64,000 nt of DNA from Streptomyces maremycinicus (GCF_001184025.1 NZ_BBYG01000015.1:1-64000), one strand, 5' to 3'; positions 26,151-34,886 are shown, counted from the first letter of the stretch. Numbers and translations are program-made. Notes: generated from the letters alone by a model not told the origin.

Positions 26151-26738
26151 ATGCGAGACCGGGTGCGTGGTCGGCGCGGGCGGGACAACCCGCTGCGGCG
26201 CCGGTCCGACGTGGTGGAGGCGTGGACGGCGCTGGCCGTGGCCGTGCTGCTGCTGGTCGCCGTACCGCTGGTCGGCATCCTCGCCGGCCGGTGGGCGCAT
26301 GCCGACGCCCAGGCGGTCGCGGACCGCCAGCAGGCCGAGCGCCATCGCGTGCGGGTCGAGGTCGTCGGCCACATCCCCGAGACCATGCCCTCGGTCGAGG
26401 GCGTCCGGCAGCAGACCTTCCCGGTGACCGTGAAGTGGACCCCGCCGGGCGAACCCGCGCGGACGACCACCGCCCGGGTCCCGGCGGGCACGCGCGCGGG
26501 CGACCGGGTGAACGTGTGGTTCGACGCGCGGGGCCGCAACGTCGCGCCCCCGCCGAACGACACCCTCGTGTGGCAGCACGCCCTCACCATGGGCGCGTGC
26601 GCGGCGGGCGGCACCGCCGTGGTGGTGCTGCTCGGACACGCCGTGGTCCGCCGGGTCGCGATGCGCCACCGGCTGGGCGAATGGGAGCGGGAGTGGGCCC
26701 GCACGGAACCCGAGTGGACCCGCCGCAGGTCCGCCTGA
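26151..26738 (+). CDS. Rv1733c-like two-helix membrane protein
   Basis: 195 residues. Two transmembrane helices, about 24-46 (AWTALAVAVLLLVAVPLVGILAG) and 143-165, bracket an extracytoplasmic domain of about 100 residues, with a basic N-terminus and a charged cytosolic tail. This layout and the WTPP segment resemble the mycobacterial Rv1733c family; function unknown. ATG 26151 has a perfect GGAGGT site. The stop lies inside a short direct repeat (26729-26774). Confidence 0.82.
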   Translation: MRDRVRGRRGRDNPLRRRSDVVEAWTALAVAVLLLVAVPLVGILAGRWAHADAQAVADRQQAERHRVRVEVVGHIPETMPSVEGVRQQTFPVTVKWTPPGEPARTTTARVPAGTRAGDRVNVWFDARGRNVAPPPNDTLVWQHALTMGACAAGGTAVVVLLGHAVVRRVAMRHRLGEWEREWARTEPEWTRRRSA

Positions 26739-26774
26739 AGGTCCGCTCACGTCCGTCTGAAGGTCCCGCCTCAC
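26729..26774. repeat. Two-copy 22/24-bp direct repeat at a gene end
   Basis: Units GTCCGCCTGAAGGTCC... (26729) and GTCCGTCTGAAGGTCC... (26751) sit head to tail; the first contains the TGA stop of the Rv1733c-like gene (26736-26738). Confidence 0.65.
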
Positions 26775-26883
26775 GTCTGCCCGCAGGCCCGCCGGAAGCT
26801 CCTGACCAGGGTCTGGCGAGGCCTCCCGGTGCCCACGTACGGTGTGATCATTCGTATGGGCACTTAACAAAAGGCGGTCCTTC

Positions 26884-27852
26884 ATGCCCCTGTTCGACCT
26901 GGCCGACGACGAGCTCCGTACCTACCGCAGCGCGTCCACCGAGCCCGAGGACTTCGACGCGTTCTGGTCGAAGACCCTCCAGGAAGCCCGCGAGCACGAC
27001 CTGGACGCGCGGTTCGAGCCGGTCGACACGGGCCTGACCACGGTCCAGGTGTACGACGTGACGTTCGCCGGGTTCGGCGGGCACCCCGTCAAGGGCTGGC
27101 TGACACTGCCCGCCGGGGCCGGGGAACCGCTGCCCCTCGTGGTGGAGTTCGTCGGCTACGGCGGTGGACGCGGGCTGCCGCACGAGCACCTGCTGTGGGC
27201 GTCGACTGGCCGCGCGCACTTCATCATGGACACCCGCGGCCAGGGCAGCGCCTGGGGCGGTGGAGGCGGCACGGCCGACCCGGTGGGCGGCGCGCCCTCC
27301 TACCCCGGCTTCATGACACGGGGCATCGACGCCCCGGAGAACTACTACTACCGGCGTGTGTTCACGGACGCGGTGCGCGCGGTCGAGGCGGCCCGCTCGC
27401 ACCCGCTGACGGACGCGGCCCGGACCGTGGCGGTCGGCGCGAGCCAGGGCGGCGGCATCACGATCGCCGTCGGCGGCCTGGTCCCGGATCTCGCGGGCAT
27501 CGCCCCGGACGTGCCGTTCCTGTGCGACTTCCCGCGCGCCGCCGTTCTGACGGACCGTCACCCGTACCGCGAGATCGGCCTGTTCCTCAAGACGCACCGC
27601 GGCCGCTCCCAGGGCGCGCTGAGCACCCTGGCGTACTTCGACGGTGTGCACTTCGCGTCCCGGGGTTCGGCCCCCGCTCTGTTCTCGGCGGCCCTGGAGG
27701 ACCAGACCTGCCCGCCGTCGACCGTGTTCGCCGCCTTCAACGCGTGGGCGCACGAGGACAAGGAGATCGAGGTGTACGACTTCAACGACCACGAGGGCGG
27801 CGGCCCCTACCAGGAGGCCGCCAAGCTGCGCTGGCTGCGGTCGTACGTCTGA
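26884..27852 (+). CDS. Acetylxylan esterase / cephalosporin-C deacetylase (CE7)
   Basis: 322 residues, the CE7 family length. Alpha/beta hydrolase with the CE7 hallmarks RGQGS (about 119-123), GxSQGGG around the nucleophile (GASQGGG near 187) and a C-terminal His in YDFNDHEGGG. It removes acetyl groups from xylo-oligosaccharides and other small esters; there is no signal peptide, so it acts inside the cell. ATG 26884 has AAAGGCGG upstream. A SnoaL-fold gene starts 10 bp after it, probably the same transcript. Confidence 0.93.
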   Translation: MPLFDLADDELRTYRSASTEPEDFDAFWSKTLQEAREHDLDARFEPVDTGLTTVQVYDVTFAGFGGHPVKGWLTLPAGAGEPLPLVVEFVGYGGGRGLPHEHLLWASTGRAHFIMDTRGQGSAWGGGGGTADPVGGAPSYPGFMTRGIDAPENYYYRRVFTDAVRAVEAARSHPLTDAARTVAVGASQGGGITIAVGGLVPDLAGIAPDVPFLCDFPRAAVLTDRHPYREIGLFLKTHRGRSQGALSTLAYFDGVHFASRGSAPALFSAALEDQTCPPSTVFAAFNAWAHEDKEIEVYDFNDHEGGGPYQEAAKLRWLRSYV

Positions 27853-27862
27853 GGGCGGGCGG

Positions 27863-28267
27863 ATGGACACGCGTGCCGCCGCCGAGCGGTTCGTCGGGGT
27901 GTGGGAGCGGGCCTGGGCCTCGCACGACGTGCCCGCGCTGCTGGAGCTGTACGCCGAGGGCTGCGTCCACCGGTCGATGCCGTTCCGCGCGCCGCACCGG
28001 GGGCGGGCCGAGCTGGAGGCCTATCTGCGCTGGTCGTTCGCGGCGGAGCGGGTGACCGACGTGCGGTTCTCACCCCCGGTGGTGGGCGCGGACCGGGTCG
28101 CGGTGGCCGAGTTCCGGGTGCTGGCGCGGGAGGAAGGGGCGGCCGGCACGCTGGCGGGCTGTGTGCTCGTCCGCTTCGACGAGGCCGGGCTGGTGGTCGA
28201 GTCGCGGGACTACTGGCACACGGCCGAGGGACACCAGGAGCCGACGGGGCGGACGTTCCTCCTGTGA
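27863..28267 (+). CDS. SnoaL/NTF2-like protein
   Basis: 134 residues of the NTF2-like cone fold: RFVGVWERAWASHDVPALLELYAEGCVHRSMPF then VGADRVAVAEFRVLAREEG and RDYWHTAEG at the end. Such proteins are small-molecule binders or isomerase/hydrolase accessories. No catalytic assignment. It is closely spaced after the CE7 esterase. Confidence 0.85.
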   Translation: MDTRAAAERFVGVWERAWASHDVPALLELYAEGCVHRSMPFRAPHRGRAELEAYLRWSFAAERVTDVRFSPPVVGADRVAVAEFRVLAREEGAAGTLAGCVLVRFDEAGLVVESRDYWHTAEGHQEPTGRTFLL

Positions 28268-28374
28268 CCTGCGGCCCGTCCGGCGCACTTCCCTCCAGTC
28301 CGACCAGTCGGTACGTTCACGGTGCCCGGGCCGCACCGCAGCGGTCCGGGGTTCCGGCGGACCACGGAGGCCCC

Positions 28375-29541
28375 ATGTCCGAGCACGTGCCAGAGATCCA
28401 CGGCCACTGCGACCCGCGGTTCGCGGCGGTGCGCGCGGCCTTCGAGGAGAACTTCCGCGACCGGGACGAGCTGGGCGCCGCGGTGAGCGTCACGGTCGAC
28501 GGGGTCACGGTGGCGGATCTGTGGGGCGGCTGGGCCGACGCGGCACGCACCCGCGCCTGGGAGCGGGACACCCTGGTCAACGTGTGGTCCACGTCGAAGG
28601 GCCCGACGGCGCTGTGCGCGCACCTCCTCGCCGACCGGGGGCTGCTGGACCTCGACGCCCCGGTGGCCGCGTACTGGCCGGAGTTCGGCGCGGCGGGCAA
28701 GGAGCGGATACCGGTCCGGCATCTGCTGTCGCACCGCGCGGGCCTGGCCGGGCTGCGCGAGCCGCACTCGCTCGGGCAGCTCTACGACTGGGAGTTCACC
28801 ACCGCGCGCCTCGCGGCCACGGAGCCCTGGTGGGAGCCGGGTACCCGGTCCGGCTATCACGCGTTCACCTACGGCTTCCTGGTCGGAGAGGTGGTGCGGC
28901 GGGTGTCGGGGCTGTTGCCGGGGGCCTTCCTGGAGCGGGAGGTGACCGGTCCGCTCGGCGTCGACTTCACGATCGGGCTGCCGGAGAAGGAGGCCGGGCG
29001 GGCGGCCGTGCTGGTGCGTCCGCCGGTCGCCCCGGCCGATGAACAGGCGGCGGTCTTCCGCCGGTCGGCACCCGCGGCCGTCGCCGCCCTGACCAACCCG
29101 GTGGTGGGCGCGGGCGAGGCGAACTCGGCCCCGTGGCGGGCCGCCGAGATCCCGGCGGCGAACGGCCACGGCACCGCGCGGGCGGTGGCCGCGCTCTACG
29201 GGATCCTCGCGGGCCGGGGCGTGTACGGCGGGCGCCGGTTCCTCTCCGCCGAGGCGGCCGAGCGGGTGCGCGAGGGACAGGGGGCCTGCCGGGACCTGGT
29301 GCTGGGGGCGGGTCTCGGACACGACACGGAACTCGGGCTCGGACTGTGGCTCAGCGGCCCGCACGGATCGTACGGACCGAACCCGCGCGCTTTCGGACAT
29401 GACGGCTTCGGCGGCTCCTGCGGGCTCGCCGACCCGGAGGCGGGAGTGTCGCTGGGATACGTGATGAACCGCATGGGGCCGCGCATCGCCGACGACCCCC
29501 GGAAGACGGCGTTGGTGGACGCCCTGTACAGCGCGCTCTGA
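28375..29541 (+). CDS. Serine hydrolase of the beta-lactamase (class C/EstB) family
   Basis: 388 residues, cytosolic (no signal peptide). The SxxK nucleophile motif is STSK at about residues 76-79; the Tyr-containing second motif falls in GYHAFTYGFLVGEV and the C-terminal HDGFGGS replaces KTG. This set marks esterases/D-aminopeptidases such as EstB and LovD-like enzymes rather than true beta-lactamases. ATG 28375 has CGGAGG upstream. Substrate unknown. Confidence 0.9.
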   Translation: MSEHVPEIHGHCDPRFAAVRAAFEENFRDRDELGAAVSVTVDGVTVADLWGGWADAARTRAWERDTLVNVWSTSKGPTALCAHLLADRGLLDLDAPVAAYWPEFGAAGKERIPVRHLLSHRAGLAGLREPHSLGQLYDWEFTTARLAATEPWWEPGTRSGYHAFTYGFLVGEVVRRVSGLLPGAFLEREVTGPLGVDFTIGLPEKEAGRAAVLVRPPVAPADEQAAVFRRSAPAAVAALTNPVVGAGEANSAPWRAAEIPAANGHGTARAVAALYGILAGRGVYGGRRFLSAEAAERVREGQGACRDLVLGAGLGHDTELGLGLWLSGPHGSYGPNPRAFGHDGFGGSCGLADPEAGVSLGYVMNRMGPRIADDPRKTALVDALYSAL

Positions 29542-29640
29542 ACCCGGGCGCGGCACGGACGCGGGGACGGCCGAGGAGGGTCGGGGAGGGCCGGGGGGGC
29601 GGGTCGGTTTCGGCCGATCGGGCGGTCCGCCCTTCCCAGC

Positions 29641-29652
29641 TGGTTTAGACCA
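29641..29652. promoter_or_regulatory. HutC/DasR-type operator TGGTTTAGACCA
   Basis: Matches the HutC-subfamily GntR signature GT-N-TA-N-AC and differs by one base from the DasR element TGGTCTAGACCA. It is 67 bp upstream of a HutC-type GntR gene, so autoregulation is the simplest reading. Confidence 0.6.
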
Positions 29653-29718
29653 ATGCTAGATCTGGTGGCGCACCGAGTCCGCACGACCACGGCACGTCAC
29701 CCACAGGAGGCGCGCGGC

Positions 29719-30477
29719 ATGGCCCGCAGCACCACCCCCATCACCCCTCACGTCCACCCGTCCGACGAGGACCCGCCGCTGTACCGGCGGATCGCCACGC
29801 GGCTGCTCGCCGAGCTGCGCGACGGCACCATCGCCCCCGGCGAACGGCTGCCGGCCGAGCGGCGGCTGGCCGGACACTTCGGCGTCAGCAGGCAGACCGT
29901 ACGGCAGGCCTTGGAGGTCCTGCGCGGCGAGGGGCTGGTCGAGACCGACCGCCGGGGCAGCCACGCCGCCCTGCCCGCCGAGCCGCTCGGCAGCCCGTCG
30001 TTCCTCGCCTTCCCCGTGGGCGCACGGCCCGCGGACGATCCGTCGGCGGTGGCCCGCGCCGCCGTCAGCTGGGAGGCACCCCCGCCCGGGCACGCCGAGG
30101 CGCTCGGGCTCGCCCCGCACCGGCCGACGCTGGTGCACCGCTACGAGTCGGCCCGCGCCGACGGACGCGGTCTGCGTACGGCCGTCACCTCCTTCTCCGC
30201 GGTGGCCCTGGCCGAGGTGGAGGAACTGGGCCGCTACCGCGACCGGGCGGGCTCCGACGCCTCCGCGGAGCTGCGGCGGGCCTACGACTGGATGCGACGG
30301 GCGGGCCTGACCCTGCACCACCGGGACTGCATCACGCGTCTCGACGACGACCCGTCGATGCGGGTCACCCGGCAGGTGCACGACCAGTACGCGCGCCCGC
30401 TGGAGATCACCGACCTGGTGGTGGACACCGGGCGGGAGGCTCTGGTCTACGCGTTCACCCTCCCCGCGGCCGGGTGA
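29719..30477 (+). CDS. GntR family regulator, HutC subfamily
   Basis: 252 residues. N-terminal winged helix (LYRRIATRLLAELRDGTIAPGERLPAERRLAGHFGVSRQTVRQALEVL split over about 20-70) and C-terminal UTRA effector domain (about 95-245, with VHDQYARPLEITDLVVD). Effectors of this group are often sugar phosphates, histidine derivatives or other small molecules. ATG 29719 has AGGAGG upstream. A matching HutC operator lies just upstream at 29641. It may regulate the preceding hydrolase genes as well. Confidence 0.92.
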   Translation: MARSTTPITPHVHPSDEDPPLYRRIATRLLAELRDGTIAPGERLPAERRLAGHFGVSRQTVRQALEVLRGEGLVETDRRGSHAALPAEPLGSPSFLAFPVGARPADDPSAVARAAVSWEAPPPGHAEALGLAPHRPTLVHRYESARADGRGLRTAVTSFSAVALAEVEELGRYRDRAGSDASAELRRAYDWMRRAGLTLHHRDCITRLDDDPSMRVTRQVHDQYARPLEITDLVVDTGREALVYAFTLPAAG

Positions 30478-30505
30478 TCCGGTCCGTGCCGGCCCGGCCC
30501 CCGGG

Positions 30506-31234
30506 TCAGCGGTCCGTCCGGCGCGCCTCGACCAGGCGCACCCGTGGGCTTCCGTCGCTCCTCGTCCCGAACTCGGGCAGGGCGCGGAGGTCCACGCGGA
30601 ACCCGGCACGCTCCAGTTCGCGCCGCACCTCACCGAGCCGGAAGGCGCGGTAGTACATCACGAACGGCGGCCGCCACAGGGCATTGCGCACCCGCATCAC
30701 GGCGTCGAAGCCGAGCAGCATCCAGAACGCCGGTGACGACGGCCGCGGCGGGGCCAGGACGGGGAACGCGAAGCATCCGCCCGGCCGCAGCGCGGTCCGC
30801 ACCCGGGCGAACAGCCCCGGCAGCTCGCGGGGCAGGAAGTGCCCGAACGCCCCGAAGCTGACGACGAGGTCGAAGGCGGCGGCGAAGGGCAGGGCGCGGG
30901 CGTCCGCGCGCACCCAGGACACCGGGGGGCCGGCCGGGCGGGGCCGCCGGGCCGCCTCGGCCAGCATGCCGGCGCTGAAGTCGACGCCCGTCACGCTCCC
31001 CCGGCACACCGTGGCCAGGACCTCGACCCCGGCGCCCGTGCCACAGCACAGGTCGAGTCCGTCCTCGTACGGGCCGGACTCCTTCAGCGCCGAGGCGACC
31101 GCGTCCAGGACGGAGTCCGGAGTGCGGAAGGGCGTGTGGTCGAACTTCGGCGCCAGGAGGTCGTAGCCGCGCTCGACGGACGACAGGGCCTGGACGGCGA
31201 GTTCGCGCAGGGTGGGGCCTTCGGGACTGAACAT
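30506..31234 (-). CDS. Class I SAM-dependent methyltransferase
   Basis: 242 residues. Motif I LDLCCGTGAGVEVLA (about 59-73), motif II SVTGVDFSAGMLAEA, and VVSFGAFGHFL. A methyltransferase-11-type enzyme of unknown substrate. It lies 5 bp downstream of the padR stop on the same strand, so it is co-transcribed with that regulator. ATG 31234 is the first start after the padR stop. Confidence 0.9.
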   Translation of the reverse strand: MFSPEGPTLRELAVQALSSVERGYDLLAPKFDHTPFRTPDSVLDAVASALKESGPYEDGLDLCCGTGAGVEVLATVCRGSVTGVDFSAGMLAEAARRPRPAGPPVSWVRADARALPFAAAFDLVVSFGAFGHFLPRELPGLFARVRTALRPGGCFAFPVLAPPRPSSPAFWMLLGFDAVMRVRNALWRPPFVMYYRAFRLGEVRRELERAGFRVDLRALPEFGTRSDGSPRVRLVEARRTDR

Positions 31235-31239
31235 CCGCG

Positions 31240-31803
31240 TCAGCCTACGGCCGTCCGCCGCTTCAGGAGCAGCAGGGCCCGTTCGCACCATGCCTGGTTC
31301 GTCTCCTCGAAGGCGATCCCGGCCATCAGCGTCAGATACGGGCCGATCCGGTCGGCCTCGGCCAGGTACACGTCCTCGGTGCGCCCGTCGAGGAGGCGGT
31401 CGCGCACCCGCAGGTAGCGGTCGAGCTTGGCACGGGACCAGGTCATGCGCTCCTCGACCAGCGCCCGGGTCACCTCGGGGTCCACGCCGTCCATCGCCTG
31501 GATCCTGATGAGGAGTTCGTCGCGGATGGCGGTGGGCCGCCGGGGCGGGGTGGCCGCGAAGGTGTCCAGGTCCGCGCGACCGGCCTCGGTGAGGGTGAAC
31601 ATCCGCTTGTTCGGCCGGCGCTCCTGCGTCACCACCCGCGCCTCGATCAGGCCGTCCTGCGCGAGGCGCTCGAGTTCGCGGTAGAGCTGTTGCGGGGTCG
31701 CGGGCCAGAAGTTGGCGAGGGAGACGTCGAAGACCTTCGACAGTTCGTAGCCCGAGGCCTCGCCTTCCAGGAGGGCGGCGAGGACGGCGTACTTGAGCGA
31801 CAT
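31240..31803 (-). CDS. PadR family transcriptional regulator
   Basis: 187 residues: winged helix MSLKYAVLAALLEGEASGYELSKVF... with PATPQQLYRELERLAQDGLI, then a helical C-terminal domain. Divergent from the SnoaL-like gene at 31883 with only 79 bp between, an AT-rich stretch with CTATAG-centred symmetry that should contain its operator. There is no Shine-Dalgarno before ATG 31803, so the message may be leaderless or weakly translated. Confidence 0.92.
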   Translation of the reverse strand: MSLKYAVLAALLEGEASGYELSKVFDVSLANFWPATPQQLYRELERLAQDGLIEARVVTQERRPNKRMFTLTEAGRADLDTFAATPPRRPTAIRDELLIRIQAMDGVDPEVTRALVEERMTWSRAKLDRYLRVRDRLLDGRTEDVYLAEADRIGPYLTLMAGIAFEETNQAWCERALLLLKRRTAVG

Positions 31804-31839
31804 ATGGACACGGTAGCAGGGAGTGATTATTGTCATCCG

Positions 31840-31872
31840 CACCTAGTCAACAAATTTACTATAGATACGGTG
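31840..31872. promoter_or_regulatory. AT-rich divergent promoter/operator between padR and SnoaL gene
   Basis: A strikingly AT-rich patch for this genome. The minus strand carries TTGACT (toward padR) and the plus strand TACTATAGAT (toward the SnoaL gene); ACTATAGAT is nearly its own reverse complement. Likely the PadR binding site. Confidence 0.45.
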
Positions 31873-31882
31873 GGGTGATCCG

Positions 31883-32305
31883 ATGCGCGCGTTCCGTGAG
31901 GCGGTCGAGGCCGGCGATCTCGAGGCCGTCGAGGCGCTGCTGGCCGAGGACGTGGTGTTCAGCAGTCCGGCCGTGTTCAAGCCGTATCAGGGCAAGGCGA
32001 TCACCGCCGCGATCCTGCGGGGGGTGACCCGGGTCTTCGAGGACTTCCGCTACGAGCGGGAGCTCGACGGGAGCGACGGGCGTGACCACGCGCTGGTGTT
32101 CCGGGCCCGGGTGGGCGAGCGGGAGCTGACCGGCTGCGACTTCATCCATCTCGACGACGACGGGCTCATCGACGAACTCATGGTCATGGTCCGCCCGTTG
32201 TCGGGTGCCCAGGCCCTCGCGGCGGCGATGGGGGCGCAGTTCGACCAGATCCTGAGGGAGGCGGAGGCCAAGGAGACGGAGGCCCGGTCGGCCTCCGCCT
32301 CCTGA
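31883..32305 (+). CDS. SnoaL-like (NTF2-fold) protein controlled by divergent PadR
   Basis: 140 residues. NTF2-like: FREAVEAGDLEAVEALLAEDVVFSSPAVF, then ILRGVTRVFEDFRYERELDG and DFIHLDDDGLIDELMVMVRPL. PadR-linked SnoaL proteins are often detoxification or ring-modifying enzymes; no catalytic residues can be assigned. ATG 31883 has GGGGTGAT upstream. A charged Glu/Ala/Ser tail ends the protein. Confidence 0.87.
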   Translation: MRAFREAVEAGDLEAVEALLAEDVVFSSPAVFKPYQGKAITAAILRGVTRVFEDFRYERELDGSDGRDHALVFRARVGERELTGCDFIHLDDDGLIDELMVMVRPLSGAQALAAAMGAQFDQILREAEAKETEARSASAS

Positions 32306-32393
32306 CGTCGGGCCACGGTGGGGGTGGCCGCGCGGTCGCGGTCGCCGAGGCGCCCGTCCGCGGGCCGGCCGCCGTACCCGGCCGTACCGGGCC

Positions 32394-33290
32394 TCAGTCC
32401 CTGAGGTCCTCCAGGGTCGTCCTGGTGTCCGTCTTCAGATAGCCCGTGACCTCCTCGAGCGACGGCGGATCCGTGTCGTCGTCGTACGAGGAGTAGTAGG
32501 CGCTGTAACTCATCGTGTACGTCACCCAGCCGTCGCGCACGGCGAGCGTGGCGTACAACGAGCCGCTCGACGAGCCGGACGTGGTGTCGCTGCTGACGAG
32601 ATAGGCCTCGTCGCCGATGTCGGAGACGGTGTCCACGTCGTAACCCGTGTGGCTGTCGCCGTAGTTCTTCCAGGCCGCGGTGAACTCCGGTCCCGGGTCG
32701 GTCTTCTTGTGCACGTCCAGTTGCGAGTACAGGTAGGCGTCCGTGTAGGTGGACGTGGTCTTCTTGAGGCTGATGCTGCACAGGCCCTCGTCGAGGGCCT
32801 CGTCCTTGAGGCTGTTGTGCGTCGGGGAGCTGTCGTCGTCCGGGTACTCCTCCTTGAAGGACGAGTAGTCCGTGGAGTTGCACAGGTTCGACGGCGCCGT
32901 GTAGCCGCGCAGGTCGGGCTCGTCCTCGGCACCGACCAGGAAGACACCGGCCGCCCAGGCGGCGGATGCCAGCACCGCGCCGACGGCGGCCCACAGGACG
33001 GCTTTCCCCGCGCCACCGCCACCGCTGCCCGGCGGCGGGCCGACCACGGGGTACGGGCCCTGTTGGAGGTAGGGGTTGACCGGCTGCTGGGGCGGGACGG
33101 GCTGCCCGACCAGGGTCGGCTGGGCGTGGACGCCCGGCTGGCCGGCCTGGGTCGCGGGCGCCGCCGGCGGGAACCCCAACGGTCCGCCGGGGGCCGGCGA
33201 CTGCGGATGCGGATAGGGGTACGCGCTCGGCTGGGCCGGCGCGTCGGACGGCTGCTCCGGCTGCTGCGGGGGCTGAGGCGGCGTGGACAT
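32394..33290 (-). CDS. Pro/Gln-rich single-span membrane protein
   Basis: 298 residues. The first 95 are Pro/Gln/Gly-rich and cytosolic (PPQPPQQPEQPS, PPGSGGGGAG). One membrane helix lies at about 97-118 (VLWAAVGAVLASAAWAAGVFLVG), followed by an extracytoplasmic Ser/Asp/Tyr-rich domain with two Cys (SNLCNSTDYSS; GLCSISLKK). This is the layout of many streptomycete sensor or lipoprotein-like surface proteins of unknown role. No Shine-Dalgarno precedes ATG 33290; TTGACC lies about 30 bases upstream, suggesting a very short leader. Confidence 0.82.
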   Translation of the reverse strand: MSTPPQPPQQPEQPSDAPAQPSAYPYPHPQSPAPGGPLGFPPAAPATQAGQPGVHAQPTLVGQPVPPQQPVNPYLQQGPYPVVGPPPGSGGGGAGKAVLWAAVGAVLASAAWAAGVFLVGAEDEPDLRGYTAPSNLCNSTDYSSFKEEYPDDDSSPTHNSLKDEALDEGLCSISLKKTTSTYTDAYLYSQLDVHKKTDPGPEFTAAWKNYGDSHTGYDVDTVSDIGDEAYLVSSDTTSGSSSGSLYATLAVRDGWVTYTMSYSAYYSSYDDDTDPPSLEEVTGYLKTDTRTTLEDLRD

Positions 33291-33477
33291 GACGTGAAGA
33301 TAATGCAGAAATAGCGGTCAAGTCCCCTGCCGTCACGGATCGTTACCCCCTGGGGACATCCGTGAAGGAACCCGGAAGACTCCGGGTCCGTCGTCCGTCC
33401 TCTCCCGTGTGCGCCGCACCGCACGGCACCCCACCGCGCCCCGGGGAACAACCGCCGCCTCGGTTGCGTTGACGCCA

Positions 33478-33743
33478 ACGGAACCGACCGGTGTGCTAAT
33501 CTGCCGATGGCACTTGCGTACGCCCCCTTCCGTGGGCGCCGGTGCCGGTTTCCTACAGTTCGCCGTGTCACCCGCCGATCCCGGCCGGTGCAGCGGCTTC
33601 CCCGCACCACCTCACCAGCGGTTCTCCGTCGTGGCCGAGGTGCTGTTCCCGCCGCCCGAGGCGCGCCGTGCGCCCTCCCTTCGCGGCTGCTCCCCCCATC
33701 TCCGCATGTCCCATGCCCTGTGTCCGTGAAAGGACCGACCACC
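33478..33743 (+). promoter_or_regulatory. Promoter and C-rich untranslated leader of the short rho gene
   Basis: The 453-bp gap between the membrane protein and rho has TTGACG (33469-33474) and a TGCTAAT -10 element near 33494, leaving about 240 bases of leader. The last 60 bases are very C-rich and G-poor, the composition of Rho utilisation sites, and a small hairpin (ACGCCC/GGGCGC-type) sits near 33520-33537. I see no ORF that fits coding bias here. Autoregulation by attenuation, known for E. coli rho, is an inference. Confidence 0.5.
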
Positions 33744-34886
33744 ATGACCACCACACTCGAACACCCCCCTGTACGGCAGCAGCCTCCGGCCCGGGTCGCC
33801 GCCGGTGTCCTCGACATCGACGCGAGCGGGAAGGGGCAGTTGCGCCCCGCGGACTGCCTGTCCACACCCGCCGACCTCCAGGTCCCGGCCGCGCTGATCC
33901 GTCGTCACGGGCTGCGCAGGGGTGATCTCGTCGAAGGGGTGCGCGGTACCCAGCGCGCCCTCACCGAGGTCGCCCGCGTCAACGGCCGGCCGCCCGAGGA
34001 GCTGCGCTCCCGCCGGCACTTCCGCGATCTCACGCCCGTCCACCCGCACGAGCGGCTCCGCCTGGAGCACCCGGCGGCCGGCCTCGCCGGACGGGTCACG
34101 GATCTCGTCGCGCCGATCGGCAAGGGCCAGCGCGGCCTGATCATCGCCCCGCCGAAGACGGGCAAGACCGTGCTGCTCCAGCAGATCGCCGCCGCCGTCG
34201 CCGGCAACCATCCCGGGGCGCGGCTGATGGTCGTCCTGCTGGACGAGCGCCCCGAGGAGGTCACCGACATGCGGCGCTCCGTGCGCGGCGAGGTGTACGC
34301 CTCGACGTTCGACCGGGCACCCAAGCAGCACATCGCGCTGGCCGAGCTCGTCATCGAGCGGGCCAAGCGGCTCGTCGAGGCAGGTGAGGACGTCGTGATC
34401 CTCCTCGACTCGCTGACCCGGCTGTGCCGGGCCCACAACAACGCGGCCGCCGCCGGTGGCCGCACGCTCAGCGGCGGTGTCGACGCGACCGCGCTGATCG
34501 GCCCCAAGCGGTTCTTCGGCGCCGCGCGGGCGGCCGAGGAGGGCGGCTCGCTCACCGTCCTCGCCACGGCCCTGGTCGAAACGGGCTCCCGCGCCGACGA
34601 CTTCTACTTCGAGGAGCTGAAGGGCACCGGCAACATGGAGCTCCGCCTGGACCGCGAGCCGGCCTCCCGCCGGGTCTTCCCGGCCGTCGACATCAACGGC
34701 TCCGGCACCCGCCGCGAGGAACTCCTCTACTCCCCGGGCGAGTTGACCGCCGTACGCGGCCTGCGCCGGGCCCTCGGGACCCGGGACGGCCAGGCGAACC
34801 TGGAGACGCTCCTGGAACGGATGCGCGAGACCCCGGACAACGCGGTCTTTCTGCGGCGCATCCAGCCGACCCTGCCCGCCGCGTAG
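33744..34886 (+). CDS. rho: Transcription termination factor Rho, short paralogue
   Basis: 380 residues, against roughly 650-700 for the long actinobacterial Rho: the N-terminal helical and Arg/Asp-rich insert is absent. It begins directly at the primary RNA-binding (cold-shock-like) domain, where the RNP1 aromatic motif (GFGFLR-like) reads GKGQLRP. The ATPase core is intact: Walker A APPKTGKT (about 135-142), Walker B VVILLDSLTRL, Q-loop GRTLSGGVDATAL. The R-loop MDEV-type motif reads RADDF. So an active helicase motor is likely, with altered RNA-binding tips. ATG 33744 has GAAAGGA upstream. I infer a second rho copy because of length; the main gene is not in the window. Confidence 0.85.
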   Translation: MTTTLEHPPVRQQPPARVAAGVLDIDASGKGQLRPADCLSTPADLQVPAALIRRHGLRRGDLVEGVRGTQRALTEVARVNGRPPEELRSRRHFRDLTPVHPHERLRLEHPAAGLAGRVTDLVAPIGKGQRGLIIAPPKTGKTVLLQQIAAAVAGNHPGARLMVVLLDERPEEVTDMRRSVRGEVYASTFDRAPKQHIALAELVIERAKRLVEAGEDVVILLDSLTRLCRAHNNAAAAGGRTLSGGVDATALIGPKRFFGAARAAEEGGSLTVLATALVETGSRADDFYFEELKGTGNMELRLDREPASRRVFPAVDINGSGTRREELLYSPGELTAVRGLRRALGTRDGQANLETLLERMRETPDNAVFLRRIQPTLPAA

